From contig JAQIIU010000003.1 of assembly GCA_036946625.1 (NCBI GenBank), forward strand, positions 1,065,961-1,129,960: a DNA stretch of 64,000 nucleotides, read 5' to 3'. The notes below the pieces were generated by a model. It was given only the letters and a program-made list of their open reading frames with translations. It was not told the DNA's origin and made no database searches. Positions 39,248 to 47,698 of this stretch are shown piece by piece (position 1 is the first letter of the stretch; each line of letters starts with the position of its first letter). The DNA comes from Methylorubrum populi (GTDB lineage Bacteria; Pseudomonadota; Alphaproteobacteria; Rhizobiales; Beijerinckiaceae). The translations under genes and the position numbers were made by a program.

Positions 39248-39417
39248 GATACCGTTTCCGATTGATCGCTTCGGGTTTGGCCCCCCTCCGTCATCGCGAG
39301 CGGCCGCGAAGCGATCCAGGGCGCGACAGGTCCGGAAAGGACGCGCCCTGGATGGCCACGGCTTCGCCTCGCAAGGACGCAGGACAGGCCGAACTCATCA
39401 ACCGGATATCGTATGAG
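39248..39417. repeat. 170-bp dispersed repeat, copy A
   Basis: The block starts gataccgtttccgattgatc, contains the REP-like core gtcatcgcgagcggccgcg with the inner palindrome agggcgcgac...gcgccct, and ends ccggatatcgtatgag. The reverse complement is present at 53795-53963 with roughly 90 percent identity over its whole length by eye. It has no coding frame. Confidence 0.85.
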
Positions 39418-41964
39418 ATGTCCGCATACCAACAGGCTCAAAGCCGGGTGCCAGCCCCTCCTGACCTCCCGCCGCGTTTCTCCGCGTGGTTCGCCTCCCG
39501 CGGCTGGTCGCCCCGCCCGCATCAGCTCGAACTGCTGGCGACCGTCCGGGCCGGGCGCTCGGCGCTGCTCGTCGCGCCCACGGGCGCGGGCAAGACGCTG
39601 GCCGGCTTCCTGCCGAGCCTGGTCGAGCTGAGCGAACGGACGGGCAAGGCGAAGGGTTTGCACACCCTCTACGTCTCGCCGCTGAAGGCGCTCGCCGTCG
39701 ACATCGCCCGCAACCTCGGTGCGCCGATCGCCGGGATGGACCTGGCGGTGACGGTCGAGACCCGCACCGGCGACACGCCCGCGCACAAGCGCGCCCGCCA
39801 GATCCAGCGCCCGCCCGACATCCTGCTCACCACCCCCGAACAGCTCTCGCTGCTGCTGGCCCACCGCGAGGCGGAAGGCTTCTTCGCCGGCCTGCGCACC
39901 ATCGTGCTCGACGAACTGCACGCCCTCGTCACCTCGAAGCGCGGCGATCTCCTCTCCCTCGCGCTCGCCCGGGTGCGGCGGCTGGCGCCGCAGGTCCGCG
40001 CCATCGGCCTCTCGGCGACGGTGCGCGAGCCGGACGAGTTGAGGAAATACCTCGTCCCACAAAACCCTCCCCCCTCCGCGGGGGGAGGGAAGCCGGCACC
40101 GCCCATGGCCGATCTCGTCGTGGTCGAGGGCGGCGCCAAGCCCGACCTGCGCATGCTCGACGTGAACCGGACGCTCCCGCTCTCGGGCCACACCGCCTGG
40201 CACTCCATGCCGGCGATCTACGACCTGATCCGGGGGCACCGCACGGTGCTCGTCTTCGTCAACACTCGGCTCCAGGCCGAGTACACCTTCCAGGAGCTGT
40301 GGCGGCTCAACGACGACACCCTGCCGATCGCCCTGCACCACGGCTCCCTCGACGCCACGCAGCGCCGCCGGGTCGAGGCGGCGATGGCGGCGGGGCAATT
40401 GCGCGCCATCGTCTGCACCGCGACGCTCGATCTCGGCATCGACTGGGGCGACGTCGATCTCGTGGTCAATCTCGGCGCGCCGAAGGGCGCGAGCCGGATC
40501 ATGCAGCGGATCGGCCGGGCCAACCACCGCATGGACGAGCCGTCGAAGGCCTATCTCGTGCCCGGCAACCGCTTCGAGATGCTGGAATGCCGCGCCGCCC
40601 TCGACGCGGTGGAGGAGGCCGCCCAGGACACCCCCGACGCCCGCCTCGGCGCCCCCGACGTGCTGGCCCAGCACGTGCTCGGCATGGCCTGCGCCGACGC
40701 CTTCGACCCGCTCGACCTCTACGACGAGGTGACCTCGGCCGCGCCCTACGCGAGCCTCTCCTGGGAGGATTTCGAGGCGGTGGTCGATTACGCCGCCACC
40801 GGCGGCTACGCGCTGCGCGCTTACGAGCGCTTCGCCAAGATTCTTCGCGGGACGGATGGGAAATGGAGGGTGCGCGACGCGCGGGTGGCGCAGCAGTACC
40901 GCATGAACGCCGGCACCATCGTCGAATCGACCCACATCAGGGTGCGCATGGCCCGCAGCCTGCGCGCCAAGCCCGGCACCGTGCTGCCGAAGGGCGGGCG
41001 GACGCTCGGCGAGATCGAGGAGGACTTTGCGGAAACGCTCACCCTCGGCGACACCTTCCTGTTCGCGGGCGAGGTGCTGCGCTTCGAGGGGCTCGCGGAA
41101 GACGAATGTCTCGTCACGCGCGCCGGCCCCGGCACCGATCCGGCGATCCCCTCCTATGCCGGCTCGAAGTTCCCGCTCTCGACCTTCCTCGCCGGGCGGG
41201 TGCGGGCGATCATCGCCGACCCGTTCGCGTGGGACCGGCTGCCGGCACAGCTCTCGAACTACCTCGCCCAGCAGCGCCGGCACTCCGTCCTGCCCAGCGA
41301 GCGCGACCTTCTGGTCGAAACCTTTCCGCGGGCCGGGCGGCACTATCTCACGGCGTTCCCGTTCGAGGGGCGGCTGGCGCACCAGACGCTCGGCATGCTG
41401 CTGACCCGCCGCCTGGAGCGCGCCCGGCTGCGCCCGCTCGGTTTCGCCGCCAACGATTACGGCATCGCCATCTGGTGCACGAAGGACGTGAGCGAACGCG
41501 CCGCCCTCTCGCCGGGCTTCATGGAGGCCCTGTTCGACGAGGACATGCTCGGCGACGACCTCGAAGCGTGGCTCGAGGAATCCGCGATGATGAAGCGCAC
41601 CTTCCGGCAATGCGCGGTGATCGCCGGGCTGATCGAGCGGCGCTTTCCCGGCCAGAAGAAGACCGGCCGACAGGTCACGATCTCGACGGACCTGATCTAC
41701 GACGTGCTGCGCCGCCACCAGCCCGACCACCTCTTGCTGCGCGCCGCGCGCCAGGATGCGGCAACCGGACTCCTCGACGTGACCCGCCTCGGCATGATGC
41801 TGAGACGCATCCGGGGGCGAATCACCCACAGGGCGCTCGACCGCGTCTCGCCGCTCTCCGTGTCCGTCATGCTCGAAATCGGGCGCGAGCGGGTCTACGG
41901 GGAGGGGGCCGACGAGATCCTGGCCGAGGCCGAAGCCGAGCTTCTGCAAGAAGCCTTGGGCTGA
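39418..41964 (+). CDS. ligase-associated DNA damage response DEXH-box helicase (Lhr-like)
   Basis: The 848-residue SF2 helicase shows Walker A APTGAGKTLAGFLPS, Walker B IVLDELHALVTSKRGD, motif III GLSATVREPDELR, motif VI IMQRIGRANHRMDEPS, and a winged-helix/Lhr C-terminal region (SRAGPGTDPAIPS-like LVTRAGPGTDPAIPSYAG, SVLPSERDLLVETFPRAGR). It belongs to the Lhr-like helicases found with an ATP-dependent ligase, an exonuclease and PdeM in a repair set. PdeM follows directly; the ligase and exonuclease genes are not in the window. About residues 218-230 (VPQNPPPSAGGGKPAP) are encoded by a GC-rich palindrome that looks like an in-frame repeat insertion. The start is at the edge of a dispersed repeat. 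Confidence 0.92.
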   Translation: MSAYQQAQSRVPAPPDLPPRFSAWFASRGWSPRPHQLELLATVRAGRSALLVAPTGAGKTLAGFLPSLVELSERTGKAKGLHTLYVSPLKALAVDIARNLGAPIAGMDLAVTVETRTGDTPAHKRARQIQRPPDILLTTPEQLSLLLAHREAEGFFAGLRTIVLDELHALVTSKRGDLLSLALARVRRLAPQVRAIGLSATVREPDELRKYLVPQNPPPSAGGGKPAPPMADLVVVEGGAKPDLRMLDVNRTLPLSGHTAWHSMPAIYDLIRGHRTVLVFVNTRLQAEYTFQELWRLNDDTLPIALHHGSLDATQRRRVEAAMAAGQLRAIVCTATLDLGIDWGDVDLVVNLGAPKGASRIMQRIGRANHRMDEPSKAYLVPGNRFEMLECRAALDAVEEAAQDTPDARLGAPDVLAQHVLGMACADAFDPLDLYDEVTSAAPYASLSWEDFEAVVDYAATGGYALRAYERFAKILRGTDGKWRVRDARVAQQYRMNAGTIVESTHIRVRMARSLRAKPGTVLPKGGRTLGEIEEDFAETLTLGDTFLFAGEVLRFEGLAEDECLVTRAGPGTDPAIPSYAGSKFPLSTFLAGRVRAIIADPFAWDRLPAQLSNYLAQQRRHSVLPSERDLLVETFPRAGRHYLTAFPFEGRLAHQTLGMLLTRRLERARLRPLGFAANDYGIAIWCTKDVSERAALSPGFMEALFDEDMLGDDLEAWLEESAMMKRTFRQCAVIAGLIERRFPGQKKTGRQVTISTDLIYDVLRRHQPDHLLLRAARQDAATGLLDVTRLGMMLRRIRGRITHRALDRVSPLSVSVMLEIGRERVYGEGADEILAEAEAELLQEALG
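40064..40091. repeat. palindromic repeat inside the helicase coding sequence
   Basis: The segment aaccctcccccctccgc / ggggggagggaa forms a strong hairpin inside the reading frame and encodes NPPPSAGGGK. It resembles the CCCTCC/GGAGGG hairpins at 18.5 and 30.4 kb. The flanking protein sequence is conserved helicase on both sides. Confidence 0.65.
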
Positions 41965-42004
41965 TGGGGCGTGCCGCCTCCTCCGCGACACTGAGGATGC
42001 GACC

Positions 42005-42718
42005 TTGGCACTCGGCCAGAGACTCGAGAAGACCGTGAAGGGCACCGACCTCGCGCTCGCCGGCGAGGCGCTGAGCCTCGACCGCACCGGCGCCCTGTGG
42101 CTGCCCCGGCACCGCACCCTGGTGGTGTCGGACCTTCACCTGGAGAAGGGCTCGTCCTTCGCCGCCCGCACCAGCCAGTTCCTGCCGCCCTACGACACCC
42201 GCGAGACCCTGGCCTGCCTGCACGAGGCGGTCCAGCGCCTCGACCCGGCCCGCGTCGTCGCGCTGGGCGATTCCTTCCACGACGCCCGCGGGCCCGAGCG
42301 GATGGAGCCCGGCGACCGCGCCATGATCGCTGCGCTGCAGGAGGGCCGCGACTGGATCTGGATCGCCGGCAACCACGACGCGGCGGTGAGCGAGGGCATC
42401 GGCGGGCGCTGCTGCGAGACACTTGCCGTCGGCGGCCTGACGCTGCGCCACGAACCGCTTGCCGGCGCCGGAGAGGGCGAGATCGCCGGCCATCTCCACC
42501 CCTGCGGCAAGGTCACCATGCGCGGCCGCTCCGTGCGCCGCCGCTGCTTCGTCGGCGACGGACACCGCCTCGTCATGCCGGCCTTCGGCGCCTACACGGG
42601 CGGGCTCAACGTGCGGGACGCCGCCTTCGAACCGCTCTTCCCGCAGGGGTTCACGGCCTACCTGCTCGGCGACGGGCGCGTGTTCGCGATCGGCCGGACG
42701 ATGCTGGGGCGGGACTGA
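42005..42718 (+). CDS. pdeM: ligase-associated DNA damage response endonuclease PdeM
   Basis: The 237-residue metallophosphoesterase has the full calcineurin-type motif set: VVSDLHLEKGSSF, VALGDSFHDARG, IAGNHDAAV and AGHLHPCGKV, plus a C-terminal PAFGAYTGGLNV. PdeM is the nuclease partner of the ligase-associated helicase. The gene uses a TTG at 42005, 40 bases after the helicase stop; the next in-frame Met would lose the N-terminal extension but not the motifs, so the start is uncertain. Confidence 0.88.
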   Translation: MALGQRLEKTVKGTDLALAGEALSLDRTGALWLPRHRTLVVSDLHLEKGSSFAARTSQFLPPYDTRETLACLHEAVQRLDPARVVALGDSFHDARGPERMEPGDRAMIAALQEGRDWIWIAGNHDAAVSEGIGGRCCETLAVGGLTLRHEPLAGAGEGEIAGHLHPCGKVTMRGRSVRRRCFVGDGHRLVMPAFGAYTGGLNVRDAAFEPLFPQGFTAYLLGDGRVFAIGRTMLGRD

Positions 42719-42738
42719 GACTTTCTCGACCGGCTTCC

Positions 42739-42911
42739 ATCATCGCGAGGCGAAAGCCTCATCCGGCTTGCGTCGCGCTCCTGGATCGCGTCGCCTGACG
42801 GCTCGCAATGACGGTGCGGGCCACCCTCTCCGTCATTGCGAGCGGAGCGAAGCAATCCAGGGCGCCGCCCTTTTCGGAAAGGCCGCGACCCTGCCTCGGC
42901 CCGCGATGACG
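42739..42911. repeat. two REP-like elements in tandem
   Basis: The first (about 42739-42813) runs from catcgcgaggcgaaagcctc to gacggctcgcaatgacgg. The second (42831-42911) starts cgtcattgcgagcggagcga and ends cccgcgatgacg. Both carry the short outer arms (tcatcgcga / tcgcaatga type) of the family seen at 24.9, 39.3, 51.1 and 53.8 kb. They separate pdeM from the convergent DUF3429 gene. Confidence 0.75.
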
Positions 42912-42919
42912 CCCATGCG

Positions 42920-43357
42920 TCACGCCGCCGCCAGCAGCGCCAGCCCGGCAACGCCCGACAGCGCCAGCCGCAGGCGGCCCATCCAGTTCGGGACCATGCC
43001 GCGGCGGGCGAGATCCTGATCGACGACGCCCCACAGCAGCACCAGGGCGCCGAGGATGCGCAGATCCCACGGGGCCGGGGCGGCCAGCGCCGCCCAGGCC
43101 AGCAGCGAGGGCACGATGGCGAGGCCGTAATCGCGCCAGCCCGCCCCGCGCGCCGCCGCGACGCCCCAGCGGATGCCGCCGAGGAAGGAAGCGATCACCG
43201 CACCGTAGGCCGAGAGGATCGTGCGCGGCGACAGGCCGATCGTGCCGAGCCCGACATCGGTGCCGCTGACCGACAGGGCGGCGAAGCCCACGAACGGAAT
43301 CAGCCCCGCGATGCCGAGGAGGATCGCGCTCGCGGGAACCGTGGTCAGCCGCCCCAT
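42920..43357 (-). CDS. DUF3429 family membrane protein
   Basis: The 145-residue protein has four to five membrane helices and the DUF3429 pattern: LLGIAGLIPFVGFAAL, RTILSAYGAVIASFLGGIRW and, later, VVDQDLARRGMVPNWMGRLR. The family is inner-membrane and of unknown function. The ATG at 43357 is chosen because upstream sequence in the frame is Arg/Ser-rich and not membrane-like. Confidence 0.85.
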   Translation of the reverse strand: MGRLTTVPASAILLGIAGLIPFVGFAALSVSGTDVGLGTIGLSPRTILSAYGAVIASFLGGIRWGVAAARGAGWRDYGLAIVPSLLAWAALAAPAPWDLRILGALVLLWGVVDQDLARRGMVPNWMGRLRLALSGVAGLALLAAA

Positions 43358-43683
43358 ACCGTCTCCCCGGCTGCTCGATTCGATCGCACCGGATCGAAGC
43401 GTCTCTCGTCCGAACGTCCGCGGCCGGATGGCCGGTGACCGGATCTCGTGAACAAGTCCAGACGCGCAGATCCGGTCCCATCCCGCAACCGGGACCATTT
43501 GTTGCAGTGCGGGGCGTCGTCGGCGCCGCGGGCGGCAATCGATGCCGGACGGCCGCGCCGCCGGACCGACGGGGCGTGAAGCGCGACATCGAGGCGTCGA
43601 GCCGCGACGAAGCTTCCAGCCGCGACGGAACGCCGCCGGCCCGCGGGAGTTACTGCTCCGCTTTCGTTTCGGAGTGAACCGCC

Positions 43684-43863
43684 ATGACGCTTCTCAAGTG
43701 GGCCGCCATCGCCTTCGTCATCTCGCTCGTCGCGGGCGCCCTCGGCTTCACCGGGATCGCGTCGGGCGCGAGTTCGATCGCCCGCATCCTGTTCGGCCTG
43801 TTCCTCGTGCTCGCCATCGTCATCGTGGTGATCGCGCTCGCCGTCGGTCAGGCGGTGTTCTGA
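43684..43863 (+). CDS. DUF1328 small membrane protein
   Basis: This 59-residue protein starts at an ATG with a good ggag ten bases upstream. It consists of two hydrophobic helices ([20 protein letters not shown] and [20 protein letters not shown]) joined by [12 protein letters not shown], the DUF1328 pattern. Such proteins are common, membrane-bound and of unknown function, with a suspected link to stress. It ends four bases before the GTG start of the SDR gene and is probably cotranscribed with it. Confidence 0.88.
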   Translation: MTLLKWAAIAFVISLVAGALGFTGIASGASSIARILFGLFLVLAIVIVVIALAVGQAVF

Positions 43864-43867
43864 GCCC

Positions 43868-44713
43868 GTGAGGCTCGACGGGCGCATCGCCCTCGTCACC
43901 GGCGCCTCCTCCGGGATCGGCGCCGAGACGGCCCTCGGCCTCGCGCGCCTCGGGGCGCGGGTCGGCCTCGTCGGGCGCGATGCCGAGCGCACGGCACGCG
44001 CCGCCGAACGCGTCCGCCGGGAGACCGGCGGCGCGGCGGACACGTTCCTCGCCGACCTGTCGAGCCAGGCCGGGATCCGCCGGCTCGCGGCGGAGGTGAG
44101 GGCGGCCTATCCCGCCCTCGACATCCTCGTGAACAATGCCGGCGCGATCTTTTCGCAGCGCCACGTCACGGTCGACGGGATCGAGCGCACCTGGGCCCTC
44201 GACCATCTCGCCTACGTGCTGCTGACGCACGAACTGATCGGCGCGCTGCATGCCGCGCCCCGCGCCCGCATCGTCAACCTCGCCTCGGCCGCCCATACCC
44301 GCGGGCGCATCGATGTCGAGGATCTCGGCGGCGAGCGGCGCTATTCGGCGATGAAGGCCTACGCCCAGGCCAAGCTCGGCAACGTGCTGTTCACCTGCGC
44401 GCTCGCCCGACGCCTCGCCGGCAGCGGCGTGACGGTCAACGCGGTCCATCCCGGCGTGGTGGCGAGCGATTTCGCCAGGAACACGAACGGCCTCCTCGGC
44501 TTCGCCTGGGGCCTGATCCGCCCCTTCCTCATCTCGACCGAGGCGGGCGCCAGGACCTCGCTCCACGTCGCCACCGCGCCCGAACTCGACGGCATGACCG
44601 GGCGCTACTTCGCCAAGTGCCGCGAGACACCGTCCTCCGCCCTCAGCCGGGACGAGGCGTTGCAGGAGCGCGTCTGGACGCTGAGCCGGCGTCAGGTCGG
44701 GATCGAGGGGTAG
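43868..44713 (+). CDS. short-chain dehydrogenase/reductase, retinol-dehydrogenase-like
   Basis: The 281-residue protein has the SDR cofactor motif ALVTGASSGIGAETALGLAR, the NNAG motif ILVNNAGAI, the catalytic Ser in IVNLASAAHTRG and the YxxxK motif in KAYAQAKLGN. HPGVVASDFARNT after it is typical of the retinol dehydrogenase-like (NADP-preferring) SDR group. The substrate is unknown. The GTG start four bases after the DUF1328 stop is the first codon consistent with MRLDGRIALVTG. Confidence 0.9.
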   Translation: MRLDGRIALVTGASSGIGAETALGLARLGARVGLVGRDAERTARAAERVRRETGGAADTFLADLSSQAGIRRLAAEVRAAYPALDILVNNAGAIFSQRHVTVDGIERTWALDHLAYVLLTHELIGALHAAPRARIVNLASAAHTRGRIDVEDLGGERRYSAMKAYAQAKLGNVLFTCALARRLAGSGVTVNAVHPGVVASDFARNTNGLLGFAWGLIRPFLISTEAGARTSLHVATAPELDGMTGRYFAKCRETPSSALSRDEALQERVWTLSRRQVGIEG

Positions 44714-44762
44714 GACGATTCGCGGACGGAAGCGCCCTTGGACGGTCCCGCCCTGAAAGGTC

Positions 44763-44799
44763 GGAGCCGTGCCCGACCCTCCGGATCGGGCACGGCTCC
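44763..44799. terminator. bidirectional terminator hairpin
   Basis: A perfect 14-bp stem (ggagccgtgcccga / tcgggcacggctcc) with a 9-base loop lies 49 bases after the SDR stop. It sits between this gene and the convergent small exported protein gene. No long T-run follows on either strand, but the stem is the strongest in the region and its place fits termination. Confidence 0.65.
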
Positions 44800-44918
44800 A
44801 AGTCTTCGTCCCTCACGCGACCGCCGAGAGCGAACCGGCCTTCCCGACGGCGAGGGGCGGCCCAAGGTCGTGACGCGACAGGATTAAACGGACGCGCCGC
44901 ACGGTCGAGGCGACTGCC

Positions 44919-45134
44919 TCACTCCGCATCCTTCTTCGCGTTGTTCTCCTTGCTCTTCTGCATGTGCGCGCGCCGGTTCTCTTCGAACTCGTCGACGCTC
45001 GACTGATTCTTCTTCGTCGCGCTCGCGGCTTCGGCCTTGCTTCCCTTGGAGCTCTCGGCCTGCGCACACATCGGCAGGGTCGCGGCCCCAGCCAGGACGG
45101 CGGCCGCGAGCAGAAGCTTGTGAACTTGCAACAT
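44919..45134 (-). CDS. small exported protein of unknown function
   Basis: The 71-residue protein has a clear signal peptide (HKLLLAAAVLAGAATLPMCA, cleavage probably after AQA near residue 26). A short, highly charged mature part rich in Lys, Ser and Glu follows: ESSKGSKAEAASATKKNQSS and EFEENRRAHMQKSKENN. The Cys at the end of the signal (PMCAQA) is not a standard lipobox. The mature domain looks disordered. Its 5' flank includes a very AT-rich tract, unusual for this genome. Confidence 0.72.
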   Translation of the reverse strand: MLQVHKLLLAAAVLAGAATLPMCAQAESSKGSKAEAASATKKNQSSVDEFEENRRAHMQKSKENNAKKDAE

Positions 45135-45338
45135 TATTCATTCATCCCTGATTGGCTCAAAGATAATGCAGGTTTCTCGGGTCCCCGCAACGAAGGCCCG
45201 CGGCTTTCCATCGATTTATAAAAATATTATAATTTTATATTGTTCGATACACGCCCGCCATCGCCCGCTCAAGTATAGAGCGCAGGGCGAACGCAATCGC
45301 GGGCTGTTCGCCCCCGGCGGCAAAACGGCACGCGGGCC
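45135..45338. other. intergenic region with an AT-rich island
   Basis: This 204-base gap between the divergently read small exported gene and thiL end contains, at about 45214-45245, a tract of tta, aaa and ata (atttataaaaatattataat) in DNA otherwise near 70 percent GC. It could be the promoter of the small exported protein gene, a binding site for an AT-specific nucleoid protein, or foreign DNA. Confidence 0.6.
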
Positions 45339-46316
45339 TCAGAAATGGCTGAACGAGGCGCGCGTGAACGCCGTTTCCCGCCCTTGAGCATCGCGAAAGC
45401 GGGGCGGTGCGTCTCCGGCCTCCACGACGCCGATCTCGGCAGCGGGGATCCCGGCGGCCCGGGCCTCGGCCAGGAGCGCGGCGACGCGTCCGGGCGGCAC
45501 CGCGCAGAGGATCTCGTAATCGTCCCCGCCGGTCAGGGCCGTGGCGAGGCGGCTCTCGTCGCGGTCCACCGCCGCCCGCGCGGCCGGCGAGAGCGGCACC
45601 GCCCGCACGTCGACCCGCGCGGTCAGGCCGGTGCCGGCCAGCATCTTGGCGAGATCGCCGACCAGCCCGTCCGACACGTCCATGGCGGCGCGGGCATGGC
45701 GACGCAGGGCCGGGACCAGGGCCAGACGCGGGCGCGGATGCAGGTAGCGGTCGAGGAGGACGTCGCGCTGCGCCGGTTCGAGCCCGGCATCGGGCGCGAG
45801 CCGCAGGGCGAGGCCGAGCGCCGCGTCGCCGATGCTGCCGCTGACGCAGAGCCGGTCGCCGGCCCTGGCCGCCTGCCGCCGCAGCATCGCACCGGCCGGC
45901 ACCTCGCCGAAGGCGGTGACGCCGATCAGCGCCGGGCCGCCGGAGCGCACGGTGTCGCCGCCGAGCAGGGGGCAGCCGTGGCTGCGGCTCGCATGCCCGA
46001 GACCCTCGGCGAAGGCGGCGAGCCACGTTTCCGTCCAATCGTCCGGCAGCGCCAGCGTCAGCAGGAAGCCGCGCGGGCCGGCCCCTTTGGCGGCCAGATC
46101 GGACAGGTTGACGCCGAGCGCCTTGACGGCGATCGAGCCCGGCGGGTCGTCGGGGAAGTAGTGCACGCCGGCGACGATCGCGTCGGCGGTCACCACGAGG
46201 TCGTGGCCGGGCGTCGGCGTCAGGCTGGCGGCGTCGTCGCGCAGGCCCTCGGCACCGGGGCCGCTGAGCGGCGCGAAGTAGCGCGCGATCAGCGCCTCCT
46301 CGCCCGCACGTGCCAT
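45339..46316 (-). CDS. thiL: thiamine-monophosphate kinase
   Basis: The 325-residue protein carries the ThiL motifs: GLRDDAASLTPTPGHDLVVT with the Mg-binding acidic residues, VKALGVNLSDLAAKGAGPRG, the glycine-rich GGDTVRSGGPAL and DVSDGLVGDLAKM, and TGGDDYEILCAV near the C-terminus. ThiL phosphorylates thiamine monophosphate to the diphosphate cofactor. It follows nusB by five bases in the conserved ribH-nusB-thiL order. Confidence 0.95.
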   Translation of the reverse strand: MARAGEEALIARYFAPLSGPGAEGLRDDAASLTPTPGHDLVVTADAIVAGVHYFPDDPPGSIAVKALGVNLSDLAAKGAGPRGFLLTLALPDDWTETWLAAFAEGLGHASRSHGCPLLGGDTVRSGGPALIGVTAFGEVPAGAMLRRQAARAGDRLCVSGSIGDAALGLALRLAPDAGLEPAQRDVLLDRYLHPRPRLALVPALRRHARAAMDVSDGLVGDLAKMLAGTGLTARVDVRAVPLSPAARAAVDRDESRLATALTGGDDYEILCAVPPGRVAALLAEARAAGIPAAEIGVVEAGDAPPRFRDAQGRETAFTRASFSHF

Positions 46317-46321
46317 TCGCC

Positions 46322-46864
46322 TCAGCCCTTCTTCGGCGCGGCCGGGATGCCGAACTCGGTGGAGCGCACCTCGCGGCCGACCCGGTCGAGCACGGCGTTG
46401 ACCATGCCCGGCTCGTCGCCGCCGTAGAAGCTGTAGGCGACGTCGACATATTGCGAGATCGCGGCCCGGGCCGGCACGTCGCGGCGGAACATCAATTCGT
46501 AGGCGCCCGCCCGCAGGATCGCCCGCAGCACCACCTCCAGGCGGCGCAGCGGCCAGCCCTTGGCGAGCGCCGCGTCGAGCTTCGGGTCGATGGCGCGCTG
46601 CTCCTCCACGGCGCCGCGCAGCACGTCGCGGAAGAAGGCGGTCTCGGCCGGCGGATGACTGATGCCGTCGACCTCCTGGCCGATCCAGAAGGCCTCGAAC
46701 TCGGCCAGCGCGTCGATCACGCCCTTGTCCGCGACCTCCATCTCGTAGAGCGCCTGCACCACGGCGAGGCGGGCGCCGGTGCGGGTGTTCGGTTTCGGCG
46801 GGGCGGGCGCTTTGGCGGGCGTTTCGGCAGATCGTTCGGCCGGTGTTTCGGCGGGCTGGTTCAT
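46322..46864 (-). CDS. nusB: transcription antitermination factor NusB
   Basis: The 180-residue protein has the NusB helical fold: [20 protein letters not shown] near residues 29-48 and [20 protein letters not shown], then [20 protein letters not shown] near the C-terminus. It binds boxA RNA with NusE in rRNA antitermination. A Pro/Ala-rich N-terminal extension of about 28 residues (with [18 protein letters not shown]) is longer than usual. Its ATG overlaps the ribH stop (ATGA), so the two are coupled. Confidence 0.95.
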   Translation of the reverse strand: MNQPAETPAERSAETPAKAPAPPKPNTRTGARLAVVQALYEMEVADKGVIDALAEFEAFWIGQEVDGISHPPAETAFFRDVLRGAVEEQRAIDPKLDAALAKGWPLRRLEVVLRAILRAGAYELMFRRDVPARAAISQYVDVAYSFYGGDEPGMVNAVLDRVGREVRSTEFGIPAAPKKG

Positions 46865-47370
46865 CGGGCGGGTTCCAGATTGGCGGCGCGCTTGATGGCG
46901 AGGAGGCTGAGCGCCGCCTCCGCCGCGCCGCCGCCCTTGTTCATGTCGGAGACCCGGGCGCGGGCCAGCGCCTGCTCCATGGTCTCGACGGTGAGGATGC
47001 CGTTGCCGAGCGGCAGGTGCTCGGCGACGGAGAGGTCCATCAACGCGCGGGCGCTCTCGCCGGCGACGATGTCGTAGTGTCCGGTCTCGCCGCGGATCAC
47101 GCAGCCGAGGGCCACCGCCGCGTCGTAGGGGCCGCCGGCCTTGCGGCCGGCCTCCATCAGGATGGCGATGGCGGCGGGGATCTCGAGGGCGCCCGGCACG
47201 GTGAAGACCCGCGCCTCGGCGCCGACCGCCTCGATCGCCGCGCGGGCGCCGGCGAGCAGTTCGTCGGCGATGTCGTCGTAGTAGCGCGCCTCCACCACCA
47301 GCACGCGGGTGCCGGCGAGGCTTTCCAGGATGCTGCTCGGAGCGTCCGCGTCGCGGGTGCGGGATACCAT
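46861..47370 (-). CDS. ribH: 6,7-dimethyl-8-ribityllumazine synthase
   Basis: The 169-residue protein matches lumazine synthase. It shows [60 protein letters not shown] with the catalytic His, and [20 protein letters not shown]. It makes the lumazine precursor of riboflavin. In relatives ribE directly precedes it; here the ribE end is 4 kb upstream, with three envelope-glycan-like genes in between, so ribH now needs its own promoter. Confidence 0.96.
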   Translation of the reverse strand: MVSRTRDADAPSSILESLAGTRVLVVEARYYDDIADELLAGARAAIEAVGAEARVFTVPGALEIPAAIAILMEAGRKAGGPYDAAVALGCVIRGETGHYDIVAGESARALMDLSVAEHLPLGNGILTVETMEQALARARVSDMNKGGGAAEAALSLLAIKRAANLEPAR

Positions 47371-47698
47371 GCCTGTGCCGTTCCCTCGACGGGTTCGCGT
47401 TCAAGATAGGGGCGGGCCGGAGGGTTAGCCCAAGTGCCGCGCGCTCCACAAGCGGCAGGGCGGATCCCGCGGACGTGGCGCGGCGGCGCGGACGCGAGTC
47501 GGCGCATCCAGCGGACGCCATCCGGAAAGTTTGAGCGAAATGCCGGAGGAGCGGATCATCGAGTCTCGTCGAAGCACAGGCAGGCGGGAAACACGGCGGC
47601 AACAATTAACCCGCCGGAAGCGGCGCGACCGATAGACTGCTCATCGCAGTATCCCGGCGATCGAACCGCGATCCCGGGGACGAACGAGGGCGGCAGGC
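47371..47698. other. divergent spacer between ribH and the HAD-UbiA gene
   Basis: This 328-base gap should hold promoters for the ribH-nusB-thiL operon and for the rightward HAD-UbiA gene. I see no gene, no RFN-like conserved stem-loop and no strong -35/-10 pair. A short run aacaattaacccgcc at about 47600-47615 is the only AT-rich patch. Confidence 0.5.

Larger units (their letters stand above)
39059..39417. other. repeat-filled intergenic region before the helicase gene
   Basis: This 359-base interval contains two different palindromic elements back to back (39133-39239 and 39248-39417) and no gene. The second runs up to the base before the helicase start codon, so the helicase 5' UTR is made of repeat sequence. 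Confidence 0.8.

Noticed and set aside
47371..47698. FMN riboswitch (RFN) before ribH
   Set aside because: I could not find the conserved RFN sequence blocks in this spacer.
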